This document shows positions 23,519-30,419 of a stretch of DNA of 35,753 nt, piece after piece. Position 1 is the stretch's first letter. Each line of letters opens with the position of its first letter. Under the pieces are notes generated by a model. That model did no database searches. It saw nothing but the letters and a program-made list of their open reading frames with translations, and had not been told where the DNA came from. The stretch spans positions 1,252 to 37,004 of the forward strand of contig HF988513.1 of assembly GCA_000431975.1 (NCBI GenBank). Direction: 5' to 3'. The DNA comes from Prevotella sp. CAG:924 (GTDB taxonomy: Bacteria; Bacteroidota; Bacteroidia; Bacteroidales; Bacteroidaceae). The position numbers and the translations under genes are program-made.

Positions 23519-24212
23519 CTCTTATGAGTTCGCCTATAAAGACATCCCTAATTTCCCTGTCTCTACCGTGGAAGGCCATGCCGGCAAGCTGATCTTCGGC
23601 AAGCTGGGCGGCAAGGACATTATGGCGATGGAGGGCCGTTTCCACTTCTACGAAGGCTATTCGATGAAGGAGGTGACCTTTCCCATCCGCGTGATGTACG
23701 AGCTGGGCATCCGGACGCTGTTTGTCAGCAACGCTTCGGGAGGCATGAATCCCGAGTTCAAGGTGGGCGACCTGATGGTCATCCGCGACCATCTCAATCT
23801 CTTCCCCGAGCATCCGCTGCGTGGCAAGAACTTCCCCACCGGTCCCCGTTTCCCGGACATGCATGAGGCCTACGACCACACGCTGATAGAGCTGGCCGAT
23901 GCCATCGCGGAGGAGAAGGGCATCAAGCTGCAGCATGGTGTCTATGTGGGCGTGCAGGGTCCGACGTTCGAGACGCCGTCCGAGTATCGCATGTATCATC
24001 TCCTCGGCGGTGACGCCGTCGGAATGTCGACGGTGCCCGAGGTGATCGTTGCCCGTCATTGTGGTATCCGTGTCTTCGGCATCTCCATCATCACCGACCT
24101 CGGCGGCTTCGACGTGCCCGTTGAGGTAAGCCACGAGGAGGTACAGGTAGCTGCCAATGCGGCACAGCCGAAGATGACGGAGATCATGCGTGAAATGATT
24201 AGAAGAAGTTAA
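23403..24212 (+). CDS. punA: Purine-nucleoside phosphorylase
   Basis: A 269-residue trimeric-type purine nucleoside phosphorylase, cleaving purine ribosides with phosphate in salvage. Family landmarks: TAIILGTGLG at 22-31, EGRFHFYEGY at 77-86 (phosphate and ribose site), SNASGGMN at 109-116, GPTFETPSEYR at 186-196 (E190 matches human E201) and AVGMSTVPEVIVARHCG at 205-221. At 232 there is Asp in SIITDL, where human PNP and other 6-oxopurine enzymes have Asn243. The start at 23403 lies inside the end of lpxK; an upstream in-frame TTG is unlikely. Its TAA overlaps the thiL ATG by one base, so translation is probably coupled. Confidence 0.95.
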   Translation: MYTKIQETASWLKTRMTTEPKTAIILGTGLGQLASEITDSYEFAYKDIPNFPVSTVEGHAGKLIFGKLGGKDIMAMEGRFHFYEGYSMKEVTFPIRVMYELGIRTLFVSNASGGMNPEFKVGDLMVIRDHLNLFPEHPLRGKNFPTGPRFPDMHEAYDHTLIELADAIAEEKGIKLQHGVYVGVQGPTFETPSEYRMYHLLGGDAVGMSTVPEVIVARHCGIRVFGISIITDLGGFDVPVEVSHEEVQVAANAAQPKMTEIMREMIRRS

Positions 24213-25327
24213 TGGAAATAAAGGAATTGGGTGAGTTCGGTCTGATCGACCGGCTTACGAAAGACATAAAGATGCAGCAGCCGTCAACGGTCAAGGGTGT
24301 CGGCGACGACTGCGCAGTGATGCACTATCCCGATACGGAGGTGCTCGTGACTACCGACATGCTCATGGAGGGGGTTCATTTCGACCTGACCTATATCGAC
24401 ATGGAGCATCTGGGCTACAAGTCGGCCATGGTGAATCTTTCCGATATCTTCGCCATGAACGGCACGCCGCGCCAGCTGGTGGTGTCCATCGCCCTGAGCA
24501 AGCGCTTCAAGGTGGAAGACCTTGAGGACTTCTACCGTGGACTGCGCCTGGCTTGTGACAAGTGGCATGTCGACGTGGTGGGAGGCGACACGACGTCGTC
24601 GTTCACCGGTCTGGCCATCAGCATCACCTGCATCGGCGAGGCACGCAAGGAAGATATCGTCTATCGCTCCGGAGCCAATGCCACCGACATCATCTGTGTC
24701 AGCGGCGACCTTGGCGGTGCCTATATGGGACTGCAGCTGCTGGAGCGCGAGAAGGGCATCTACTACACCCAGCTCAACGACGTCCAGAAGAAGCTCAACG
24801 AGGCCAAGAAGGCCGGCGATGAGAAGGCCGTGGCCCATCTGCAGCAACAGTTGCGTCGTGCCGAGGACTTCCAGCCCGACTTCGCGGGCAAGGAGTATCT
24901 CCTCGAGCGGCAGCTGAAGCCCGAGGCCCGTGGCGATGTCATAGAGCTGTTGCGCCGGAGCGGCATCCACCCGACGGCGATGATGGACATCTCCGACGGC
25001 CTGAGCTCCGAGCTGCTCCACATCTGTAAGCAGAGCCATTGCGGTTGCCGTGTCTACGAGAAGAACATACCGATCGACTATCAGACGGCCGTGCAGGCGG
25101 AGGAGTTCAACATGAACCTCACCACCTGTGCCCTCAATGGCGGCGAGGACTATGAGCTGCTGTTCACTGTTCCCATCGGCGACCACGAGAAGGTGGCGGC
25201 CCTCGAGAGCCAGGGCATCAAGCAGATCGGCTACATCACTGAGGAGAAGCTCGGCGCCCGTCTCATCTCACGCGACGGCAAGGAGTTCGACATCATCGCA
25301 CAAGGCTGGAATCCCCTGAAGAAGTAG
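24212..25327 (+). CDS. thiL: Thiamine-monophosphate kinase
   Basis: A 371-residue ATP-dependent kinase of the PurM/ThiL superfamily making thiamine diphosphate from thiamine monophosphate. Motifs in order: GVGDDCAV at 29-36, TTDMLMEGVHF at 47-57, NLSDIFAMNG at 75-84, VGGDTTSS at 123-130, SGDLGGAYMGL at 164-174, MDISDGLSSE at 258-267 and NGGEDYELLF in the C-terminal domain. It is about 45 residues longer than E. coli ThiL (325) because of a charged, helix-prone insertion at about 183-226 (rich in K, E, Q and A). The product feeds ThDP enzymes such as the transketolase in this window. Last gene of the lpxK-punA-thiL operon. Confidence 0.95.
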   Translation: MEIKELGEFGLIDRLTKDIKMQQPSTVKGVGDDCAVMHYPDTEVLVTTDMLMEGVHFDLTYIDMEHLGYKSAMVNLSDIFAMNGTPRQLVVSIALSKRFKVEDLEDFYRGLRLACDKWHVDVVGGDTTSSFTGLAISITCIGEARKEDIVYRSGANATDIICVSGDLGGAYMGLQLLEREKGIYYTQLNDVQKKLNEAKKAGDEKAVAHLQQQLRRAEDFQPDFAGKEYLLERQLKPEARGDVIELLRRSGIHPTAMMDISDGLSSELLHICKQSHCGCRVYEKNIPIDYQTAVQAEEFNMNLTTCALNGGEDYELLFTVPIGDHEKVAALESQGIKQIGYITEEKLGARLISRDGKEFDIIAQGWNPLKK

Positions 25328-25412
25328 GGGAGCAGCCGGTGTCGCGGTCATCAGCCTTCTTGGTGTGGATATTTCCCGTTTTTGTTAACGAAATAAAAAA
25401 TATCAAGGATTA

Positions 25413-25444
25413 TTTGGTAGTTTGAGTTTTATTCTCTACCTTTG
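25413..25444 (+). promoter_or_regulatory. Promoter of tRNA-Phe
   Basis: TTTG at 25413-25416 and TACCTTTG at 25437-25444, separated by 20 bases, match the Bacteroidota housekeeping consensus exactly. The tRNA begins 20 bases after the -7 box. This is the cleanest promoter in the window. Confidence 0.85.
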
Positions 25445-25464
25445 CACTCGCTTTACAAAAGTAT

Positions 25465-25537
25465 GGTGCCTTAGCTCAGGTGGTAGAGCAATGGACTGAA
25501 AATCCATGTGTCCTTGGTTCAACTCCAAGAGGTACCA
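25465..25537 (+). tRNA. tRNA-Phe (anticodon GAA)
   Basis: A 73-base tRNA that folds fully by eye: 7-bp acceptor GGTGCCT/AGGTACC (one G-U), D-stem GCTC/GAGC, anticodon stem ATGGA/TCCAT with loop CTGAAAA (anticodon GAA at 25498-25500), variable loop GTGTC, and T-stem CTTGG/CCAAG with loop TTCAACT. CCA is not encoded. It has its own consensus promoter and terminator. No integrase or att-like repeat is present beside it. Confidence 0.97.
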
Positions 25538-25542
25538 CAACG

Positions 25543-25576
25543 GAGCCGCTTCTGATGAGGAAGCGGCTCTTTTTTG
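25543..25576 (+). terminator. Terminator of tRNA-Phe
   Basis: GAGCCGCTTC at 25543-25552 pairs perfectly with GAAGCGGCTC at 25560-25569, with a seven-base loop and a T-run from 25570. Confidence 0.94.
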
Positions 25577-25629
25577 TTTATCGTGTCAAAAAAAGTAAGT
25601 CCTTTTTCCGCTTCTATCAATTTATTGTG

Positions 25630-25637
25630 TACCTTTG
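25630..25637 (+). promoter_or_regulatory. -7 promoter element very close to the DUF4199 start
   Basis: TACCTTTG matches the consensus and ends only eight bases before the ATG at 25646. If used, the transcript leader would be a few bases long. The longer frame starting at 25574 would begin inside the tRNA terminator and is rejected. Confidence 0.55.
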
Positions 25638-25645
25638 CAGGGAAT

Positions 25646-26188
25646 ATGAAGAATAATCGCAGTATTAATGCATTGGTGCAGCTGAAGGCTTTCGCACGTA
25701 TGTATGCCTTGTGGCTGGCGGCCCTTTGGACTGTCAGTTTTATTGGTGTTGTGGCGTTGCCGGCCTCTTCGGTTGGAGGACTGTTGGCACTCTGTACGCC
25801 GATCATGATGGCGTGGGTGCTCATTCGTTTTCGTGATGGGGCGCTCGAAGGAGTGATCTCTTTTCGGCGGGCTTTCGCCTTCGAGGTCTATGTCGTGTTC
25901 TATGCGGCCTTGCTTTTTGCCGTCATCCAGTATGTTTATTTCCAGTTCATCGATGGAGGCCGTTTCTTTAGCGTGATGCAGGACAGCCTGTCGATGATCG
26001 CGCCGCTCTACGAGCAGCAGGGCGTCTCCGTGAAAGAGCTGACACAGGCATTTAACCTCATTGCGGGTATGCCGGTCATAGAGCTGGTCTTCGCATTCAT
26101 GATGCAGACGATCTTCATGGGATGGGTGCTGGGACTTGTCGTGGCTCTCATCTTTCGCCGCAGCGTGCCGCCCGTCCGTCGTGTATGA
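25646..26188 (+). CDS. DUF4199-like membrane protein
   Basis: A 180-residue inner-membrane protein with four predicted membrane segments (about residues 22-42, 47-63, 75-95 and 143-170). The pattern and genomic position, immediately before a family 2 glycosyltransferase, match DUF4199 proteins found throughout Bacteroidota. No catalytic motif is visible and no function is established. It may assist the neighbouring glycosyltransferase, but this is inference from conserved adjacency. Confidence 0.8.
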   Translation: MKNNRSINALVQLKAFARMYALWLAALWTVSFIGVVALPASSVGGLLALCTPIMMAWVLIRFRDGALEGVISFRRAFAFEVYVVFYAALLFAVIQYVYFQFIDGGRFFSVMQDSLSMIAPLYEQQGVSVKELTQAFNLIAGMPVIELVFAFMMQTIFMGWVLGLVVALIFRRSVPPVRRV

Positions 26189-26248
26189 CAATTCAACTTT
26201 ATCGTTTTATATCTCAACAGCAATTAATCAAGCAGAAAATTATAGAAT

Positions 26249-27199
26249 ATGGATATATCCGTTGTCGTTCCTCTTTACAATGAGGCCGAGTCATTGCCGG
26301 AGCTTCACGCCTGGATTCAGCGCGTGATGAAGGCCAACAATTTCAGTTATGAGATTATTTTTGTCAACGATGGCTCCACCGACCGTTCGTGGGAGATCAT
26401 CGAAGAGCTTCAGCAGAAAGATCCCAATGTGAAGGGCATCAAGTTCCGTCGCAACTACGGCAAGAGCCCTGCGCTCTATTGTGGGTTCAAGCGGGCGGAA
26501 GGCGACGTGGTGATCACCATGGATGCCGATCTTCAGGACTCGCCCGATGAGATCCCCGGCCTTTATAAGATGATCACCGAGGAAGGCTACGATCTCGTCA
26601 GCGGCTATAAGCAGAAGCGCTACGATCCGTTGTCGAAGACCATTCCCACCAAGCTCTTCAATGCTACCGCACGCCGGATCAGCGGCGTGCACAACCTGCA
26701 CGATTTCAACTGCGGCCTGAAGGCCTATAAGAAGGATGTGGTGAAGAATATCGAGGTGTATGGCGAGATGCACCGCTACATTCCCTATCTGGCCAAGAAT
26801 GCCGGATTCAATAAGATCGGTGAGAAGGTGGTGCACCATCAGGCCCGCAAGTATGGAAAGTCCAAGTTCGGCCTCAACCGTTTCACCAATGGCTATCTCG
26901 ATCTGCTGACGCTCTGGTTCCTCACCAACTTCGGCAAGAAGCCGATGCACGTCTTCGGCTTGCTCGGCAGTGTGGTCTTCCTCATCGGCTTTATCGCTCT
27001 CTGTGTCTTAGGCGTGGAGAAGATCATTGAGCTGAAGAATGGCGACTATGGTCACATGGTGGCCGACTCGGCGTGGTTCTACATCGCGCTGACGGCTATG
27101 ATGCTCGGCTCGCAGTTCTTCCTCGCCGGCTTCATCGGCGATCTCGTCAGCCGGGAGGATCCCAACCGCAACAACTATCAGATAGAGACGGAGATATGA
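26249..27199 (+). CDS. Family 2 glycosyltransferase (GtrB/DPM-like)
   Basis: A 316-residue membrane-bound glycosyltransferase of the GT2 fold. VVVPLYNEAESL at 5-16 and FVNDGSTDRSW at 38-48 bind the nucleotide sugar; the metal-binding DAD is in TMDADLQDSPDEI at 90-102. Two C-terminal membrane helices (about 234-256 and 275-298) place it with polyisoprenyl-phosphate glycosyltransferases such as GtrB and dolichol-phosphate mannose synthase, which load a sugar onto a lipid carrier at the inner membrane. Donor sugar is unknown. The gene overlaps the next lipoprotein gene by ATGA, indicating translational coupling. Confidence 0.92.
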   Translation: MDISVVVPLYNEAESLPELHAWIQRVMKANNFSYEIIFVNDGSTDRSWEIIEELQQKDPNVKGIKFRRNYGKSPALYCGFKRAEGDVVITMDADLQDSPDEIPGLYKMITEEGYDLVSGYKQKRYDPLSKTIPTKLFNATARRISGVHNLHDFNCGLKAYKKDVVKNIEVYGEMHRYIPYLAKNAGFNKIGEKVVHHQARKYGKSKFGLNRFTNGYLDLLTLWFLTNFGKKPMHVFGLLGSVVFLIGFIALCVLGVEKIIELKNGDYGHMVADSAWFYIALTAMMLGSQFFLAGFIGDLVSREDPNRNNYQIETEI

Positions 27200-27666
27200 G
27201 ACTCAGGACAGTGTTCATAGCCCTTTGCGTGCTCGGTGTCTTTGCTGCCTGCTCCAGCATCGACTGCCCGTTGAACAACACCGTGTATATGAAGTGGAAG
27301 CTGATGGGAACAGTCACCTCGCTCACTGACACGCTGACGATCTCCACCGTCCGGCACGACGGCACGGACTCGGTGATCATCAACCGTCAGACCCCGACGG
27401 ACAGTTTCTCGTTGCCGGTAAGCTACGGAGGAGAGGAGGATGTCTTCTATTTCGAGCTCAAGGGCAACCGGGATACGGTGTGGGTGCAGAAGACCAACCA
27501 GCCCCACTTCGAGTCGGTCGATTGTGGTGTCAACTATTTCCATGAGCTCACTGGGATACGCTCCACCCATCACTATATCGATTCGCTCACTATCAACTAT
27601 CCTTCAGTGAATTATGATGTATCGCGAAATCATGTCTATATCTACTTCAAGGAGTACCGCTATTAG
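27196..27666 (+). CDS. DUF6452-like lipoprotein
   Basis: A 156-residue putative lipoprotein: signal sequence MRLRTVFIALCVLGVFAAC with lipobox Cys19. The mature part is beta-rich with SYGGEEDVFYFEL and conserved cysteines (C24, and one in VDCGVNYFHEL). The layout and neighbours match DUF6452 proteins of Bacteroidales; no activity is known. The ATG overlaps the glycosyltransferase stop codon. The 3' end overlaps the next gene in another frame. Likely periplasmic or outer-membrane anchored. Confidence 0.85.
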   Translation: MRLRTVFIALCVLGVFAACSSIDCPLNNTVYMKWKLMGTVTSLTDTLTISTVRHDGTDSVIINRQTPTDSFSLPVSYGGEEDVFYFELKGNRDTVWVQKTNQPHFESVDCGVNYFHELTGIRSTHHYIDSLTINYPSVNYDVSRNHVYIYFKEYRY

Positions 27667-28345
27667 CCGTCTGCTTGTCAGGTGTGCTGTCCTGGCCCTC
27701 TTCCTGACCTACGGCCTCTCCACGCACGCCCAGCAGGAGCGGACAATGGTCGATCAGCCTGTGAAGGACGATTCCATTCCCCTGTTCAGGGGCTTCCAGG
27801 TGATGACCGACCTCATCGGACTGGGGCAGCTGGCGTTCAGCAACTACGGACAGTATGAGGTAGGCGTGCGTGTGAACCTGAAGGATCGCTATTTCCCGGT
27901 CTTGGAGCTGGGTATCGGCCGGGCCGACAACAATGAGATTACCACCGGCAATCATTACAAGACAAGCGCGCCCTATGGCAAGATCGGCATCGACTTCAAT
28001 GTGATGAAGAACAAGCACGACATCTATCGCCTCTATGGCGGCGTCCGTTTTGCCTATACCTCTTTCAAGGCCGACTACGAGCGTCCCGATGTCATCGATC
28101 CGGTCTATGGAGGCACGACCCCGTTTTCCGCGTATGGCGTGCCGGCCTACTACAGTTGGCTGGAAGGTGTCTTCGGTCTTGACGCGAAGATATGGGGGCC
28201 GGTCCACTTGGGCTGGTCGTTCCGCTATCGCCGCCGTCTCTTCCACGATGATGGTACGATGGGCAATGTGTGGTACGTGCCCGGATACGGCAAGCAGGGT
28301 AATTCCCGTCTGGGCGGTACGTTTAATGTAATGATAGAAATTTAG
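27614..28345 (+). CDS. DUF6048-like outer-membrane protein
   Basis: Up to 243 residues with a signal peptide (hydrophobic LLVRCAVLALFLTYGLSTHA, cleavage after HA). The rest alternates polar and aromatic residues typical of a small outer-membrane beta-barrel (for example YFPVLELGIGRAD, LYGGVRFAYTSF, LGWSFRYRRRLF), ending in an aliphatic strand. Position and length match DUF6048 of Bacteroidales. ATGs at 27614, 27617 and 27632 are possible; the last gives a more usual signal peptide. It overlaps the previous gene by 35-53 bases and precedes apbE by three bases, so the run is an operon. Confidence 0.82.
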   Translation: MMYREIMSISTSRSTAISRLLVRCAVLALFLTYGLSTHAQQERTMVDQPVKDDSIPLFRGFQVMTDLIGLGQLAFSNYGQYEVGVRVNLKDRYFPVLELGIGRADNNEITTGNHYKTSAPYGKIGIDFNVMKNKHDIYRLYGGVRFAYTSFKADYERPDVIDPVYGGTTPFSAYGVPAYYSWLEGVFGLDAKIWGPVHLGWSFRYRRRLFHDDGTMGNVWYVPGYGKQGNSRLGGTFNVMIEI

Positions 28346-28348
28346 TCT

Positions 28349-29371
28349 ATGGATCAGAAGAAGAAAAAGCTCATCTGGCAAGTGCCCTTCCTGCTCGTGC
28401 TCATCGTCGGGACGGTCATCATCGTCTCGCAGCAGCGCAATATGCCCTACCAGAAGAACACGGGACTGATCTTCGGTACGGAGTATCACATCACCTACCA
28501 GAGCGATGAGGACATGCAGAAGGAGATCGAGGAGCAGATGAATCGTGTGAACAGTGTCTTCTCCACCTTCGATCCCAAGTCGGAGATCAGCCGTATCAAT
28601 AAGAATGAGGATTTCCGCGTGAGCGATTCCTTTGTCTATGTCTATAATCTGGCAGAGAAAGTGTCGAAGGAGACCCACGGCGCGTTCGACGTCACGGTGG
28701 CTCCCCTGGTCAATCTCTGGGGCTTCGGCTTCAAGCAGGGCCAACAGCCCAACAAGCATGCTGTGGACAGCATCATGCCGTTCATCGGATTCGACAAGGT
28801 GAGAATGGAAAACCGCCGCATCGTGAAGGCCAATCCAAATGTCATGCTCGATTTTGCGGCCATTGCCAAGGGCTACGGCTGCGATGTAGTGGCCAACTAT
28901 CTGCGTAGCCATGGAGTGTCCAACTTCATGGTGGAGATCGGTGGTGAGGTAGTCACCAGCGGCATCAGCGAGAAACGCACGCCCTGGAAGATCGGCATCA
29001 CCAAGCCCCATGACGATCCCACCCAGAGCGAGAACGAGCTGCAGACCATCCTCAACGTCACCGACAAGGCGATGGCGACGAGTGGCAACTACCGCAACTT
29101 CTATTATAAGGCAGGTCGGAAATATGCCCACACCATCGATCCGAAGACGGGCTATCCTGTCCAGCACAACATCCTCTCCGCCACGGTGCTCGCCAACGAC
29201 TGCGCCACGGCCGACGCCTACGCCACCTCCTTCATGGTGATGGGCATGCAGGGAGCGCAGCAGGTGCTCAAGAAGCATCCCGAGCTGATGGTCTACCTTA
29301 TTTATACGGATAAGCAGGGCAAGTATGCCGTATGGTATTCGCCCTCGTTGAAGGACAAGATAGAGATCTGA
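28349..29371 (+). CDS. apbE: FAD:protein FMN transferase
   Basis: A 340-residue ApbE-family flavin transferase that attaches FMN to threonine of target proteins, outside the inner membrane. It has a single N-terminal membrane anchor (about residues 9-27) without a lipobox. Family motifs: DFAAIAKGYGCD at 168-179, EIGGE at 196-200, HTIDPKTGYPV at 261-271 and the Mg-binding ATADAYAT at 287-293. Typical partners are Na+-translocating NADH:quinone reductase and Rnf subunits, not in this window. It closes the DUF4199-glycosyltransferase-DUF6452-DUF6048 run. Secreted flavin proteins elsewhere in the window are not obvious targets, since flavodoxin binds FMN non-covalently. Confidence 0.95.
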   Translation: MDQKKKKLIWQVPFLLVLIVGTVIIVSQQRNMPYQKNTGLIFGTEYHITYQSDEDMQKEIEEQMNRVNSVFSTFDPKSEISRINKNEDFRVSDSFVYVYNLAEKVSKETHGAFDVTVAPLVNLWGFGFKQGQQPNKHAVDSIMPFIGFDKVRMENRRIVKANPNVMLDFAAIAKGYGCDVVANYLRSHGVSNFMVEIGGEVVTSGISEKRTPWKIGITKPHDDPTQSENELQTILNVTDKAMATSGNYRNFYYKAGRKYAHTIDPKTGYPVQHNILSATVLANDCATADAYATSFMVMGMQGAQQVLKKHPELMVYLIYTDKQGKYAVWYSPSLKDKIEI

Positions 29372-29388
29372 TCCGTTCCGAAACGGAT
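29371..29388. promoter_or_regulatory. Perfect palindrome just upstream of the Crp/Fnr-like gene
   Basis: ATCCGTT at 29371-29377 is complementary to AACGGAT at 29382-29388 around a four-base centre, starting in the apbE stop codon and ending 10 bases before the next ATG. It could be an operator, possibly autoregulatory, or an mRNA hairpin that occludes the start. Confidence 0.55.
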
Positions 29389-29398
29389 AAAGTAGCCG

Positions 29399-30082
29399 AT
29401 GACAGCAGTCAATACAGATTTGGCGATCGTATCCACACTGAGGCAGCTGCCTCTCTTCATGGGCATGAGCGACATGGAGCTGAAGGAGATCCTCGCCCGT
29501 GTCAAGTGCCTCTATCGTAAAGTGGGACCCGGTGAGCCGATCGTCTCGCAGGGCGACCGGAGTGGCAGTCTGTGGATGGTCGTGGGCGGCACCTTTACGA
29601 CGACGGCCTATTCCGCCGATTATGACTATAGCGTCACCGAATATCTCCATGCTCCGGCCTTGCTCCAGATAGAGTGTGCCTTCGGGTGGCAGCAGCGGTT
29701 CACACGCACCTATAAGGCGGAGACGCCGTGCAACCTGATGATCATCAGCAAGACGGAGCTCCAGCAGCTTTGCAGCGACTCGCTGATCTTCCGCATCAAT
29801 CTGCTCAATATCCTCTCCACGTCCTTGCAGAAGTCGAGGATGGCCGTATGGGCCAACGCGCCCAAGGACATGCGCGACCGTCTGGCGCATTTTCTCCTTT
29901 CCCATTTCGAATACCCCGCGGGCCATAAGGTATTCAAGATCCGGATGGAGCGTCTGGCCGAGGAGCTGCACACCTCCCGCCTGACCGTCTCCAACACGTT
30001 GCGGGCACTCGCCGCCGACGGCCTTCTCTCTGTAGGGCGCGGCTCGCTGGATATTCCGGCGGCTCAGCTGTTAAGGGACTGA
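29399..30082 (+). CDS. Crp/Fnr-family transcriptional regulator
   Basis: A 227-residue protein with an N-terminal cyclic-nucleotide-binding-like barrel (about 20-130; PLFMGMSDMELKEIL starts it) and a C-terminal winged helix-turn-helix (about 155-215; MERLAEELHTSRLTVSNTLRAL is the helix-turn-helix). Residues for cAMP binding and the Fnr cysteine cluster are not clearly present, so its signal is unknown; many Bacteroidota members of this group respond to stress or redox conditions. It is 27 bases after apbE, with a perfect palindrome in the gap. Confidence 0.9.
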   Translation: MTAVNTDLAIVSTLRQLPLFMGMSDMELKEILARVKCLYRKVGPGEPIVSQGDRSGSLWMVVGGTFTTTAYSADYDYSVTEYLHAPALLQIECAFGWQQRFTRTYKAETPCNLMIISKTELQQLCSDSLIFRINLLNILSTSLQKSRMAVWANAPKDMRDRLAHFLLSHFEYPAGHKVFKIRMERLAEELHTSRLTVSNTLRALAADGLLSVGRGSLDIPAAQLLRD

Positions 30083-30419
30083 CACGGATCATCGCCCTTT
30101 CCTTATTCCTATTTTTATTCCTGCATGGCCGGTATGCATACGGGATGCTTTACTCCAAGATTCTTTATTATTAGACCTGAGGAAATTTCGCATTATCTTC
30201 GGACCGTCGGTCTGCCGTCTTTGTTGCAGGCTTGACGGAACTATGTCGTGAGAAGGGGGTAGGCGAACGCCGGCAGAAGGACGTAGAACGTCAGGCAGGC
30301 CAACGAAATAATGGTAAATAGCGGTCTGAAGACCGGTGCCTTCTTAATTTTTCCGGGCATATCTTCTCTATTCTCGATTTTTTTTCTTTTCTTTGCATTA
30401 ATAATGTGTACACTGCTTC
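30083..30419. other. Gene-free interval before tamB
   Basis: I see no credible gene. CGGTCT and AGACCG form a short perfect hairpin around 30324-30337, followed within 20 bases by a T-rich stretch, a possible weak terminator. A pyrimidine run at 30380-30395 ends TTTCTTTG, one mismatch from the -7 consensus, and may drive tamB. A 38-codon hydrophobic frame at 30311-30427 overlaps the tamB start and is judged chance. Confidence 0.5.

Noticed and set aside
25465..25576. tRNA-Phe as an integration site
   Set aside because: No integrase gene or direct repeat of the tRNA 3' end was found within the window.
25574..25645. Longer start for the DUF4199 gene
   Set aside because: The frame would begin in the T-run of the tRNA terminator and cross the -7 element.
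27647..29971. 774-codon open frame on the minus strand opposite DUF6048, apbE and the Crp-like gene
   Set aside because: It spans three well-supported genes on the other strand and shows no family motifs; GC-rich third positions explain the lack of stops.
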